64,000 nucleotides of DNA from Paucisalibacillus globulus DSM 18846. Lineage in GTDB: Bacteria; Bacillota; Bacilli; Bacillales; Amphibacillaceae. The notes below the pieces were generated by a model. That model made no database searches. It saw only the letters and a list, made by a program, of their open reading frames with translations, and had not been told where the DNA came from. A program made the position numbers and the translations under genes. Positions within the stretch are counted from its first letter, which is position 1, and each line of letters opens with the position of its first letter. The stretch is taken from contig NZ_AXVK01000001.1 of the NCBI RefSeq assembly GCF_000482485.1, forward strand, positions 248,001 to 312,000. Reading direction: 5' to 3'. Positions 46,830-56,800 of this stretch are shown in pieces.

Positions 46830-47693
46830 ATGAAAACAGCACTTGTTTTTGGTGGTACCAGATTTTTTGGTGTCAACTTGGTAGAGGATTTATTAGCAAG
46901 AGGAATGAAGGTTACTGTTGCAACGAGACAATATAGTGATGATCCATTTGGTGACAAAGTAGAACGATTGAAGGTTGACCGATTTGACATGGAATCTGTC
47001 GAGGCTGCAGTTCAAGATAGGGAATGGGATGTAGTATTTGACCAATTATGTTTTTCTTCGAATGATGCGAAAATAATTGCTAACACTTTGGAAGGGAAAA
47101 TGAGACGTTATGTCTTTACTTCTACTTTATCAGTTTATGATTATGGAATGAAAATGACGGAAGAAGAGTTTAATCCTTTTACATATGAATTGAACATGGT
47201 CGATAGACAAGAAGTGTCCTACCAAGAAGGAAAAAGACAAGCAGAAGCATATTTTTTTCAAAAAGCAACTTTTCCAGTAGTAGCAATGCGTATTCCGATT
47301 GTGTTAGGTGAACAAGATTACACAGAAAGGTTAAAGTACTATGTGGAGAGTGTTAAAGAAGGAAAGAAAGTATACTTTCCGAATCTTAAAGCCGAAATGT
47401 GTTTTGTTCATCAGAAAGAAGCAGGAGAGTTTTTAGCGTGGGTTGCCGATACGGATTTTACAGGTCCTATTAATGTATGTGCAAATGGTTTTATAACAAT
47501 GGGAGCGTTAATGAAACTTGTTTCTGAAAAGACTACATGTGATGTAAATATTACTTCGGAAGAACAGCTTGAGTCCCCGTATGCGATAAAGGAAACATGG
47601 ACATTAAATAATGAAAAAGCCGCAAGATTAGGATACAAATTTACTAATCTTACTAATTGGTTACCAGAATTAATTACATATTTATCTAAATAA
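46830..47693 (+). CDS. NAD-dependent epimerase/atypical SDR protein
   Basis: 287 residues; ATG 46830 follows GAGAGGAG. The N-terminal Rossmann motif is TALVFGGTRFFGVNLVEDLL, a GGTRFxG form typical of atypical extended SDRs such as the CSP41-like group. The catalytic Tyr position is not clear (SYQEGKRQAEAYF may hold Tyr-x3-Lys). The C-terminal part binds a sugar-nucleotide-like ligand in relatives. Precise reaction unknown. Single gene with terminator. Confidence 0.85.
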   Translation: MKTALVFGGTRFFGVNLVEDLLARGMKVTVATRQYSDDPFGDKVERLKVDRFDMESVEAAVQDREWDVVFDQLCFSSNDAKIIANTLEGKMRRYVFTSTLSVYDYGMKMTEEEFNPFTYELNMVDRQEVSYQEGKRQAEAYFFQKATFPVVAMRIPIVLGEQDYTERLKYYVESVKEGKKVYFPNLKAEMCFVHQKEAGEFLAWVADTDFTGPINVCANGFITMGALMKLVSEKTTCDVNITSEEQLESPYAIKETWTLNNEKAARLGYKFTNLTNWLPELITYLSK

Positions 47694-47709
47694 ATAAGCT
47701 ATAGATTGT

Positions 47710-47748
47710 GCCTTAAACTTGATAGGGTTTCAAGTTTAAGGCTTTTTA
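47710..47748 (+). terminator. Intrinsic terminator after the epimerase gene
   Basis: A perfect 12-base stem GCCTTAAACTTG/CAAGTTTAAGGC with T5. Confidence 0.9.
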
Positions 47749-47850
47749 TTTGTGAATATAGCGATAATTTAAATTAATGTATTCACTTTCTGTTGAAAAT
47801 AAGTTTATGATAACTATTGGATGAGAATAGTGTGGGCGGAGGGCTATCTG

Positions 47851-48369
47851 ATGAAGGAAAAAGTATTTTGGTTGGGAATAATTATAGTTTTAATTGATAT
47901 TTAACCAGACTCAATTGGCTATATTTTGATTTGTTCAGGTCTATCTTATTTTGTTGATGAATATAAGACAGGTGGCAAGGCAAAAGGTTGGGCAATAGTT
48001 CTGGTTATATTTTCTATACCAAGTATATTTATTTCACAAAGTATAGTTAGTGAAACCTCTCAATTTCTATCTGTTTGGTCAATCTATCATATGTTATTAG
48101 GATTATTGAAGTTAATATTAGTATTTCATATATTCCAGATATTAATTGTAATTGCTAAAGATAGATTAGATAAAGAAATTCATAATTATACTAATAACTT
48201 CTTTATCATTTATATGATTATTATCCTTGGAACGTATATAATCACTCCTTTTCATATGAATCTGCAGATGGATACAATCAGTTGGTTCATAACTTTAATA
48301 CATGTAGTTGGTTTTATTATAGAAATTATGTTCTTAGTTTTAATCCATAAATATAAGAGATTGAACTAA
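47851..48369 (+). pseudogene. Integral membrane protein gene with an in-frame nonsense codon
   Basis: ATG 47851 starts MKEKVFWLGIIIVLIDI, then TAA at 47902-47904. The same frame continues PDSIGYILICSGLSYFVDEY to the end, with four more hydrophobic segments. The first segment and the rest fit as one five-helix protein, and a Leu codon TTA changed to TAA is the simplest explanation. The shorter frame from TTG 47926 has no ribosome binding site. Family not recognised. Either decayed or a sequencing error. Confidence 0.6.
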
Positions 48370-48389
48370 TTTACTCCTAGTTCAATCTC
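48357..48389. terminator. Symmetric hairpin between convergent genes
   Basis: A 12-base stem GAGATTGAACTA/TAGTTCAATCTC with no T run on either side. Weak terminator for both neighbours. Confidence 0.4.
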
Positions 48390-48401
48390 ATCGTTACGTT
48401 C

Positions 48402-49268
48402 TTATGACAAAAAATTACTCATTACGTTTATATATTTATCGGGTTCTTCAATATAGGGCATATGTGCACTATGTTCAAAAACATGGTATAGGCTATTAGG
48501 AGTAAGGCTACTAAAGTACTGAGTGGATTCAGGTGTAGCCTCATCATATCTGCCACAAGTATATAAGGTTGGAACGGTAATTTTATGTAATTCATTGGTG
48601 CAATCAAAGTTCTTTAAGTTACCTGCAACATCAAATTCTGATGCGCCCCACATTATATTATATATTTCTGTGTTTTTATGTTTGAAACCTTCCTTTAGAA
48701 AAGTAGGTATTTCAGATTCTGGCAATCGGCAAACAAATTGGTTATTAAAAAATTTTGTTGCTTCCTTGTAAGCTTCTGAATCTGTATTACCATTTTCCTC
48801 ACATTCTCGAATTGTCATTTGTACATTTTCTGGTAACTTCATTAGATTTCTTTTTTGATCTGCAGCCCATCTTGGCGCACTTAAACATGGACTTGAAAAA
48901 ATGATGCTTTTAACACCTTCAGGATATTTTAAATAATATGCTGCTGCAAGGGTGGTGCCCCAGGAATGTCCTAGAAGATGAAATTCTTTTAAACCTAGTC
49001 CTTCTTTTAATTGCTTTACCTCATCAACAAAACGTTCAATCTTCCAAAGGGAGGAATCATCAGGTCGATCTGATTTTCCGCAACCTAATTGATCATATAG
49101 GATGACAGGCCGTACTTTAGCAAGTTCTTTCAACCCCTGTAGTGACCAATGTGAGGAACCAGGGCCACCATGTAGAATAATAACGGGCTCGTTATTTAAA
49201 TTATTGTCGTGCAATTGATACCAAACTTTACCACCGGTTACTTGAATAAATCCCTCAGTTGTTGCCAT
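48402..49268 (-). CDS. Alpha/beta hydrolase, proline iminopeptidase type
   Basis: 288 residues; the ATG follows AGGGAGAATGC on the - strand. The oxyanion motif is HGGPGSSH at 33-40, typical of proline iminopeptidases and tricorn-interacting factor F1. The nucleophile elbow GHSWGT holds Ser102. The Asp is likely in CGRYDEATP and the His in EHSAHMPYIEEP near the C-terminus. Such enzymes remove N-terminal Pro or other residues from small peptides. No signal peptide, so cytoplasmic. Single gene. Confidence 0.88.
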   Translation of the reverse strand: MATTEGFIQVTGGKVWYQLHDNNLNNEPVIILHGGPGSSHWSLQGLKELAKVRPVILYDQLGCGKSDRPDDSSLWKIERFVDEVKQLKEGLGLKEFHLLGHSWGTTLAAAYYLKYPEGVKSIIFSSPCLSAPRWAADQKRNLMKLPENVQMTIRECEENGNTDSEAYKEATKFFNNQFVCRLPESEIPTFLKEGFKHKNTEIYNIMWGASEFDVAGNLKNFDCTNELHKITVPTLYTCGRYDEATPESTQYFSSLTPNSLYHVFEHSAHMPYIEEPDKYINVMSNFLS

Positions 49269-49389
49269 AGCGCATTCTCCCTTTTTCCTGATAAATTACT
49301 AACTATCGTACCACTTTTATACCAATTTGCAACGATTATAGCCCCAATGGTATACTATTAATAAAATTCTGAATTAATGGGGAGATGTT

Positions 49390-49776
49390 GTGTTAGTATT
49401 TGGATGGGTTATTTTATTGATTATTATTATTTTAAATCGATACTTAAAGAAAAAGTTTAATATTAATGAAGATAATCTTCCGTTTAGGTCTTATAGTAAT
49501 TTACACAAATGGCTTGAAAGAATTTTGTTCCTAGGTTTTGCTATTCTCTTCGTAGTAGTGAATTACTTATTTTTCGATGTAGTAGAAGATTACTTGTTTT
49601 TTGGATTTGGTTTCATTCTGTTTGCTACCCGTGCTTTCATGGAATACAAATTTGATCGTGAAGACAAACAATACCTTCTTACATTGGTTTGGGCTATTGG
49701 TTTACTAGTAATGTTTGTTGGATCTAATATCCATATGCAACAAACCATAGCACCCTACAAAGAAGTTGTGGAATAA
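49390..49776 (+). CDS. DUF4181-like membrane protein
   Basis: 128 residues from GTG 49390 after GGGGAGA. Four membrane segments: 3-18, 42-60, 65-82 and 95-112. The soluble piece between the first two (KKKFNINEDNLPFRSYSNLH) and the RAFMEYKFDREDKQYLLT block are typical of the Bacillus DUF4181 family, function unknown. A 44-aa frame starts directly after its stop. Confidence 0.65.
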   Translation: MLVFGWVILLIIIILNRYLKKKFNINEDNLPFRSYSNLHKWLERILFLGFAILFVVVNYLFFDVVEDYLFFGFGFILFATRAFMEYKFDREDKQYLLTLVWAIGLLVMFVGSNIHMQQTIAPYKEVVE

Positions 49777-49777
49777 C

Positions 49778-49912
49778 ATGGATAGTTATTACGAAATATA
49801 CGTGAAGGGTGAAGTGAATTCTTTCCAAGCGGTGGGTAACAAGGGACTTTATCAGATGCTTGAAAAAAGTCAATGGGAATGGGTTTGCTATGATGAGGAT
49901 TCTAATAAGTAA
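49778..49912 (+). CDS. Small protein, 44 aa, downstream of the DUF4181 gene
   Basis: ATG 49778 lies three bases after the preceding stop and could be reached by translational coupling; there is no strong site of its own. The product MDSYYEIYVKGEVNSFQAVG continues to KSQWEWVCYDEDSNK, a compact beta-like sequence with two Trp. Small homologues next to DUF4181 genes are plausible but I cannot name one. Confidence 0.4.
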   Translation: MDSYYEIYVKGEVNSFQAVGNKGLYQMLEKSQWEWVCYDEDSNK

Positions 49913-49964
49913 TGGATAAGATCATCGATGGATGATTTTACCCACTACTGTTTATTCTATTTAA

Positions 49965-51317
49965 TTAATCAATTGTTACAGCTAACCCTTTTATTTTCAA
50001 AGATGGAGAACCAATATAACCATAGAAATCCGCTGGTGTAAACTCAAGATCTGTTCCTACTGATTCAACATTATGCAACAATTCAAAGAAGTTTCCTGCA
50101 ATGGTCATTTGGTTAGTTGGGCTAAGGATTTTCCCATCTTTTATATAAAATCCTTCTGCGGCTAAGGAAAAATCACCAGAGACGTGATCAGCACCGGAAT
50201 GTAATCCGGAAAGTCTAGTTATCATGATGCCTTCTTCAAAATCTTTATATAAATCTTCATAGGATGTATCTCCTGGAAGAACATAGAAGTTAGAAGGACT
50301 AACACCAATAGAATCTTTATATGAAGATTTATTGCCATGTCCAGTAGACTTAACACCATCTTTCTCCGCCGTTTTTAAATTATGGAAGTAAGATTTCAAT
50401 ATACCATTTTCCACAACTGTTAGTTTTCTAGTAGGAACACCTTCCGAGTCAAAGGTTCCACTTTTAATGCCATCAGGTAAATGTGGATTATCAATAAGTG
50501 TGATTGCCTTTGATGCAATCATCGTATCTAATTTCCCCTTCAGTCGAGATTGATTATCCTGAACTGATTTTGCTGAAAAGGTAGGGGAGAAGACTGCTAA
50601 TAATCCAGCAGAGGCAGAATTATTTAAAATAATTGGATAGGTTTTATTTGGATATGGCTTTCCTCCTAAGTGACGTAAACTCTTTTCAACGGCTTCTTTG
50701 GCAATTTCATCTGCATCCATTGCTCCCAAATCTTTAGTTAATTTGAAATAATAATCAGATTTGATTTCCTCATCTTCTTTTACTACTACTAAAAACATAA
50801 CAAAAAGGAAATTATTACGGTCTTGTAAGGATAGACCATTATTATTAAAAATTGCTTTTTCAACTAGTTGGTCTTGAATGGAAGCATAACTAGTTTGTAC
50901 AACTCGTTTATCATATTCATAGATTTTATTTGTCACTTCTTTTAGAAAATTAATTTTTTCTTCAATGGTTGTTTCTAAAAGGGCAGGCGAGTAAAAATCT
51001 AGTTTTTCATAGGTAGTATCACCTGTAAATAGCTTTTCAGGGTCACCTTCTATGAGAACAGAATTTTCTTTTAAATTACTTAATAGAAAACTTACAGAAT
51101 CCTCATCGAGTTTTTCTGTGTATGCGTATCCCATTTTACCTTGGTAAAGACCGCGGACGGAAACGGCACTAACAGTAGAAGAGCGATAGTCATCAATTTC
51201 GCCTTGGGAAACCTGACACCCAAATCCAGATTGTTTTTCATAGTATAACTCGATATCAGAAAGCCCTATTTTTTCTCCTTCAGCAAAAAGTTTATTCCGA
51301 AAAGTGATTAAATCCAT
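49965..51317 (-). CDS. TldE/PmbA-type metallopeptidase subunit
   Basis: 450 residues from ATG 51317, two bases after the tldD stop. The N-terminal TldD/PmbA domain (about 1-220) contains VRGLYQGKMGYAYTEKL. The C-terminal domain has the shared GVPTRKLTVVENGILKSYFHNL and SGLHSGADHVSGDFSLAAEGFYI blocks but no HExxxH, as expected for the TldE partner. In E. coli TldD-TldE form a heterodimer that cuts unfolded peptides, matures microcin B17 and degrades CcdA. Translated just after tldD, so made in equal amounts. Confidence 0.92.
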   Translation of the reverse strand: MDLITFRNKLFAEGEKIGLSDIELYYEKQSGFGCQVSQGEIDDYRSSTVSAVSVRGLYQGKMGYAYTEKLDEDSVSFLLSNLKENSVLIEGDPEKLFTGDTTYEKLDFYSPALLETTIEEKINFLKEVTNKIYEYDKRVVQTSYASIQDQLVEKAIFNNNGLSLQDRNNFLFVMFLVVVKEDEEIKSDYYFKLTKDLGAMDADEIAKEAVEKSLRHLGGKPYPNKTYPIILNNSASAGLLAVFSPTFSAKSVQDNQSRLKGKLDTMIASKAITLIDNPHLPDGIKSGTFDSEGVPTRKLTVVENGILKSYFHNLKTAEKDGVKSTGHGNKSSYKDSIGVSPSNFYVLPGDTSYEDLYKDFEEGIMITRLSGLHSGADHVSGDFSLAAEGFYIKDGKILSPTNQMTIAGNFFELLHNVESVGTDLEFTPADFYGYIGSPSLKIKGLAVTID

Positions 51318-51318
51318 C

Positions 51319-52710
51319 TTAGTTTGCCTCCCTTCCACCCACAGTAATTTCACTAACCCGAAGCATAGGTTGTCCTACATTAACGGGAATACTTCCACTT
51401 GAAGCACCGCACATACCTGCACCATGGCCAAGATTGTTTCCAACCATGTCTACTTTTTGGATTGTTTTCGCACCGTTACCTATAAGTGTGGCACCACGTA
51501 ATGGCTTATCAATTTTTCCGTTTTTAACTAGATATGCTTCATTAACAGCAAAGTTATAATCACCTGTGGCTGGGTTGACCTGCCCTCCACCCAAATATTT
51601 GGCATAGATTCCGTGTTCCGTATTGGCAATAATTTCATCAGGCGTTGAGCTTCCTGGTGCGATATAGGTATTGGTCATTCGTGAAGTTGGGGCATATTTA
51701 TAGGATTCCCTGCGACCAGAACCAGTAGATTCAGCATTCATTCTTCTGGCATTAAACTTATCAATCATATAACCTTTTAAAATACCATTCTCAATTAATA
51801 CATTTTTACGGGCTTTTTCTCCTTCATCATCAATGTTAATGGAACCCCATTCATTGGTAATCGTCCCATCATCGATATAAGTGACTAAATCAGAGGCTAC
51901 TTTTTTACCAACTTTATTCGCAAATACAGAATTGTTTTTTGCCACTGATGTAGCTTCTAAACCATGTCCACAAGCCTCATGGAAAATAACTCCACCAAAT
52001 TCATTGTCAATGATTACAGGGAATTTACCACTTGGTGCGTGCTCCGCATTTAACATGGTAACTGCAATTCTTGCGGCTTCTCTTGCATAATGTTTTAGAT
52101 TGAGGTTCTGAATAAATTCGAAACCTTGCATTCTTCCAGGTCCATAAAATCCTGTCTGCATATCATGTTCGTTGGAGGCAATTGCATTTATGGCCAAACG
52201 GCTCCATACACGTGTATCTTCTATATATGTACCTTCTGAATTAGCAATTAGTACATGCTGCTCTTCTTCCACAAGTCCAATAATAGCCTGTGAAATAGAA
52301 GAATGGTAGCTACGTGCTATTTGATCTGCCTTACGTAAAACTTGAAGTTTACGACCTTTTTCCACACTGTTTGGCATAATTTGAAAAGGGTGTATCGATT
52401 CATTGGTTTGCTTTACTAAAGGTACAACGATGGTTTTCTCTTCAGAATTCTGAATAGCTTGTGCGCAAGCATTTGCAGCCTGTAGTAGGCCTTCTTTTGA
52501 AAAGTTATTTGTATAGGCATAAATACTATTTAATCCTTTGAATACTCGGATTCCAACACCGAAGTCTCGCCCTGATAAACTTTTTTCCAATTTGCTGCTT
52601 TGAAGGGTCATCCGATTTGTAAAGCGGTCTTCAACAAATACTTCCGAAAAATCACCACCGGTTATTAGTGCAGCAGAGAGCACATCTTCAATTAGTGACT
52701 TGTTTAACAT
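51319..52710 (-). CDS. tldD: TldD metalloprotease, zinc-binding subunit
   Basis: 463 residues; the ATG follows AAGGGGGGAA. Zinc motif HEACGH at 244-249 within FGGVIFHEACGHGLEA, the TldD active site. Other conserved parts are GKFPVIIDNEFGG before it, GKKVASDLVTYIDDGT, and the C-terminal DYNFAVNEAYLVKNGKI and GNNLGHGAGMCGASSG. First gene of a two-gene unit with its TldE partner. No peptide-bacteriocin gene is adjacent, so a general proteolytic role is more likely than microcin maturation (inference). Confidence 0.94.
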   Translation of the reverse strand: MLNKSLIEDVLSAALITGGDFSEVFVEDRFTNRMTLQSSKLEKSLSGRDFGVGIRVFKGLNSIYAYTNNFSKEGLLQAANACAQAIQNSEEKTIVVPLVKQTNESIHPFQIMPNSVEKGRKLQVLRKADQIARSYHSSISQAIIGLVEEEQHVLIANSEGTYIEDTRVWSRLAINAIASNEHDMQTGFYGPGRMQGFEFIQNLNLKHYAREAARIAVTMLNAEHAPSGKFPVIIDNEFGGVIFHEACGHGLEATSVAKNNSVFANKVGKKVASDLVTYIDDGTITNEWGSINIDDEGEKARKNVLIENGILKGYMIDKFNARRMNAESTGSGRRESYKYAPTSRMTNTYIAPGSSTPDEIIANTEHGIYAKYLGGGQVNPATGDYNFAVNEAYLVKNGKIDKPLRGATLIGNGAKTIQKVDMVGNNLGHGAGMCGASSGSIPVNVGQPMLRVSEITVGGREAN

Positions 52711-52832
52711 GTAATTCCCCCCTTGTGATTTGTTTAACTTATCAGAATTTATTATATATCAAATTAAATAGAATTACATTAATCTTGAGGCGGGGGTAAC
52801 CTCAGTCCTGAGACCGAGAAATTGAAATTATT

Positions 52833-52860
52833 AAAGCACCTCAAACTTTGAGGTGCTTTT
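52833..52860. terminator. Bidirectional intrinsic terminator
   Basis: A perfect 13-base palindrome AAAGCACCTCAAA/TTTGAGGTGCTTT with a 2-base centre, just after the TetR gene on the - strand. Confidence 0.75.
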
Positions 52861-52862
52861 AG

Positions 52863-53696
52863 TTATTGAATATAAAAATACTTCATAAGTGTATAAGATA
52901 TCCATACACATTGTGGATGCTTTCGGATATTTTCAATTAATCCTTTTATAATAGCAGCATTATAGGTTAAATTTGTTATTTGTTCCTTCAAAAGAAGTAA
53001 TGATTCTTTTTCAATGGAATCCTCTAATTCTTCCAATACTGCAGCAATTTGAATGAGGAGATCACCTTTTGATATTTCTTCCTTTTCAAGTTTATGAAAC
53101 ATATGTATATAGTCTTTCGTAATAAATGGTGTTGTAATATTTTTTGCTAGTAAATTTGTTTTTTCTACTAATGATCTGGCTACTAAATCAACATTAAATT
53201 CTATCTTATTAAAAAGTATGAAACCTGCATACCCGTTGATTAGTCCTTTAATAGTAAAAATCAAGTCATACTTGATATTATTAATTTTTTCACCATAAGC
53301 TTTGACAATCATGGATAAAATGGTTTCATCTGTCTTTTGGTCATAATAATGCATCTTTGTTAATAACTCATCATTAAGTGAATACGTCTGTTCCTTCATT
53401 AATAATTTAACAAAGTTTGCATGCTTTAAGAATGCTTGGAAGGTAGTATGGAAAAAGTAATACAAGATATCATTAGAATTTGAATGTCTGACCGTGTAGT
53501 CAACGTCAACTGTCAATTGCTGCATAAAGTGATCAATTAATCCATGTATTAATTCGTCTTTTGATTTAAATGATAAATAAAAAGCACCCTTCGATATACC
53601 GCAATAATCAGTTATCTGTTGAACAGAAGTAGCTTCAAATCCCTGCTTTGCAAATAGTTCAAGTGCTTTTTTCATTATTAATTGTTTTTTGCTCAT
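52863..53696 (-). CDS. TetR family repressor of the adjacent RND pump (YerO-like)
   Basis: 277 residues from ATG 53696, preceded by TTAGGAG; the longer frame to 53753 covers the operator. The helix-turn-helix is at about 22-45 (TSVQQITDYCGISKGAFYLSF). The effector domain is long, as in Bacillus subtilis YerO (about 290 residues), which represses yerP/swrC. It is divergent from an RND transporter gene with the operator between, the same arrangement as yerO-swrC. Probably represses both genes; ligand unknown. Confidence 0.88.
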   Translation of the reverse strand: MSKKQLIMKKALELFAKQGFEATSVQQITDYCGISKGAFYLSFKSKDELIHGLIDHFMQQLTVDVDYTVRHSNSNDILYYFFHTTFQAFLKHANFVKLLMKEQTYSLNDELLTKMHYYDQKTDETILSMIVKAYGEKINNIKYDLIFTIKGLINGYAGFILFNKIEFNVDLVARSLVEKTNLLAKNITTPFITKDYIHMFHKLEKEEISKGDLLIQIAAVLEELEDSIEKESLLLLKEQITNLTYNAAIIKGLIENIRKHPQCVWISYTLMKYFYIQ

Positions 53697-53729
53697 TTGT
53701 AAATTTTCTCCTAATATCTTTGTATTTAG

Positions 53730-53759
53730 TTGACAAAATGACTGTGTAGTCATTAGTAT
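53730..53759 (+). promoter_or_regulatory. Promoter of the RND gene with TetR operator inside
   Basis: TTGACA at 53730-53735 and TAGTAT at 53754-53759, with an 18-base spacer. The palindrome AATGAC-6-GTCATT fills 53737-53754, between the two boxes. Bound repressor would block the pump promoter and lie upstream of the divergent TetR gene. Confidence 0.7.
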
Positions 53760-53801
53760 AGAGAAATGAGTTCATAAAGTCAATTTAGGGTAGGTGTAAA
53801 T

Positions 53802-56800
53802 GTGAAAGGTTTTGTAAATTTTGTAGTTAAAAATAAGTTAGCAGTTTGGCTATTAACTTTTATCATTATTGTTTCAGGTATTTATTCTGGTTCACGAATG
53901 AAGACTGAAATGATACCTGATATCTCTATTCCTTATTTAATGGTAACTGGTGTTTATCCAGGTGCAACACCTGAAAAGGTAATGGAGGAAATATCCATAC
54001 CACTTGAAAAAACGGTGGAAAATCTTGAGGACGTAAATGCCGTTTATTCTAATTCATATGCGAATATGGCAAGCATCCAAGTCGAATATGATTATGGTAT
54101 TGATATGGACGAGGCTAAACGTGCATTAGATTCTGCACTTGATAATGTGACCTTACCAGAAGGTGCACAAGAACCAACTATTACAGCCATTAGTATGGAT
54201 ATGATGCCAGTGGTTGCTCTAAGTATCAGTAGTGAAACAGAAGATATTGTGGATCTAACATCAACAGTTCAGGAAGTTATCCTTCCCAATCTAGAAAAAT
54301 TAGACGGGGTGGCTTCTGCAACGATTACAGGTCAACATATCGAGGAAATTGAATTACGATATGATGAAGAAAAAATGACAGAATTTGGCTTGACAGAAGA
54401 TGATGTTAAGCAAATGATTCAAGCTAGCGATATGGCAATTTCTTTAGGTCTTTATGAGTTTGAAGAAGGGGAGCAAGCTGTAGCAATCGACGGGAAGTTC
54501 ATGTCAGAAAATGATTTGAAAGACATGCTAATTCCTGTTACTCCTTCTGAAAATCAGCCTGTTCCTTTTGTGAAATTAAGTGATGTTGCAACGGTTGAAG
54601 TAGTTGGGAAGGTTCAATCCGTTTCCCGTACTAATGGAGAAAACGCAATTGCAATTCAGGTTGTTAAGGGACAAGATGCGAATACAGTTGATGTAGTAAA
54701 TGAAGTAAAGGACTTAATGAAGGAAGAAGAAGCAAATCTTGAAGGCTTAGTTGTAGAGGTTTCTTTAGACCAAGGTGAGCCAATTGAAGATTCGGTTGCA
54801 ACAATGGTAGAAAAAGCTGTTTTTGGAGGACTTATTGCAGTTCTAATCATTCTATTATTCTTGCGTGATTTTAAATCAACAATTATTGCAATTGTATCTA
54901 TTCCAGTATCCATTTTCATCGCATTAATGCTGTTGAATTGGTTGGATATTACCTTGAATATTATGACGCTTGGTGCTATAACGGTCGCCATAGGACGTGT
55001 TATTGATGACTCGATTGTAGTAGTGGAGAACATTTACAGGCGTTTACATTTGAAAGAAGAAAAATTAAATGGTCGTGCTTTAGTTCGTGAAGCAACACTT
55101 GAAATGTTTAAACCAATTGCTTCCTCTACTTTAGTAACGGTGGCTGTATTTGCACCGTTGATGCTTGTTGGAGGTATGGTTGGAGAATTATTCTTACCAT
55201 TCGCACTAACGATGACATTTGCATTAGGCGGATCATTACTTGTGGCAATAACTATCGTACCAGCATTATCGCATTTCCTATTTAAGAAGAAGCTATATAA
55301 TGAAAAACAGGAAATTAAACATAAAGAAGCTGGTAAGTTAGCTAACTGGTATAAAGGTGTTTTACGTTGGACGTTAAACCATAAAATTATTACGTCTACA
55401 GTAGCAATTATTATGTTAATTGGAAGCTTGGCATTAATGCCATTAATTGGTTTTAGCTTCCTTGGTAGTGAAGAAGAAAAGGTAATGTACTTAACATACA
55501 CACCTGAAACAGGAGAACTTCCAGAGGAAACATTAGAAAATGTTTCCGCAGTTGAAGAAGAGATGTTAAAACGTGAGGATATTGACATCGTTCAATTATC
55601 GATTACAGAAAATGATCCACAAGCTTCCATGATGGTTGGTGGTGGCGGTGCACTAATGTACCTAATCTTCGACCCAGATATGGAAAACTTCCCAGAAGTT
55701 CGTGAAGATATTGAAGAGTACGTCTTTAATATTGGGCAGTCTGGAGAATGGAAGAGCCAAAACTTCTCTTCTATGGCATTTTCTTCTAATGAGTTAAGCT
55801 ATACATTATATAGTGAAGACTTAGATAAATTAAATGAAGCTGTATCGATGGTAGAAGAGACAATGAATGAAACGGAAGGTTTAACGGATGTATCTTCTAG
55901 TAAAGAGGAATCTTTTGTAGAATATACATTTAAGGTTGATCAAGAAGAGCTTCTACAATACGGTCTAACAACGGGACAAATTGTTATGTTGTTAAATCCG
56001 AATCGAACAGAAGACGTATTAACAACAATTGAAAAAGATGGTAATGGTCTTAATGTTATTGTCAAACATGATGAACAAATTCAACAACCAAAATCAATCG
56101 ATGAATTGCTAGAAACGGAAGTAATGACAGCATTAGGAACGACTATGCCACTGTCTGAGCTAGTTGAAATAGAAGAAGGCACGACATTAAATACACTTGC
56201 TCGAAGTAAGGGTGAGTATTATGCATCAGTTTCTGGAACAATTGTCGGGGATGATATTTCAAAGGCTTCAGCAGAAGTTGACGAAGCTGTTAGTGAACTG
56301 AAGTTTCCGAAAGGGGTTACGACTGGTGTTGCCGGAGTAACCGCTGATATGGAAGAAACATTTACACAACTTGGATTTGCTATGCTAGCTGCTGTGCTTA
56401 TTGTATACTTTATTCTTGTTGTAACATTTGGTGAAGGATTAGCACCATTTGCAATTCTATTCTCTTTACCATTTGCGGTTATTGGTTCATTTGTTGGATT
56501 GCTTATTGCAGGTGAAACGATTTCGGTTACAGTTATGATGGGATTACTCATGTTAATAGGTATTGTTGTTACGAATGCGATTGTACTGGTTGATCGTATA
56601 ATCCACATGGAGCACGAAGGAATGGAAATGCGTGATGCAATACTAGAAGCTGGTATGACACGTCTTCGTCCGATTCTTATGACAGCAATTGCCACAATGG
56701 GTGCCTTAATTCCGATGTTATTTGGCAATGCAGGTGGAGGATTAATTTCAAAAGGTCTTGCGATTACAGTTATCGGTGGATTAGCAAGTTCAACCGTCTT

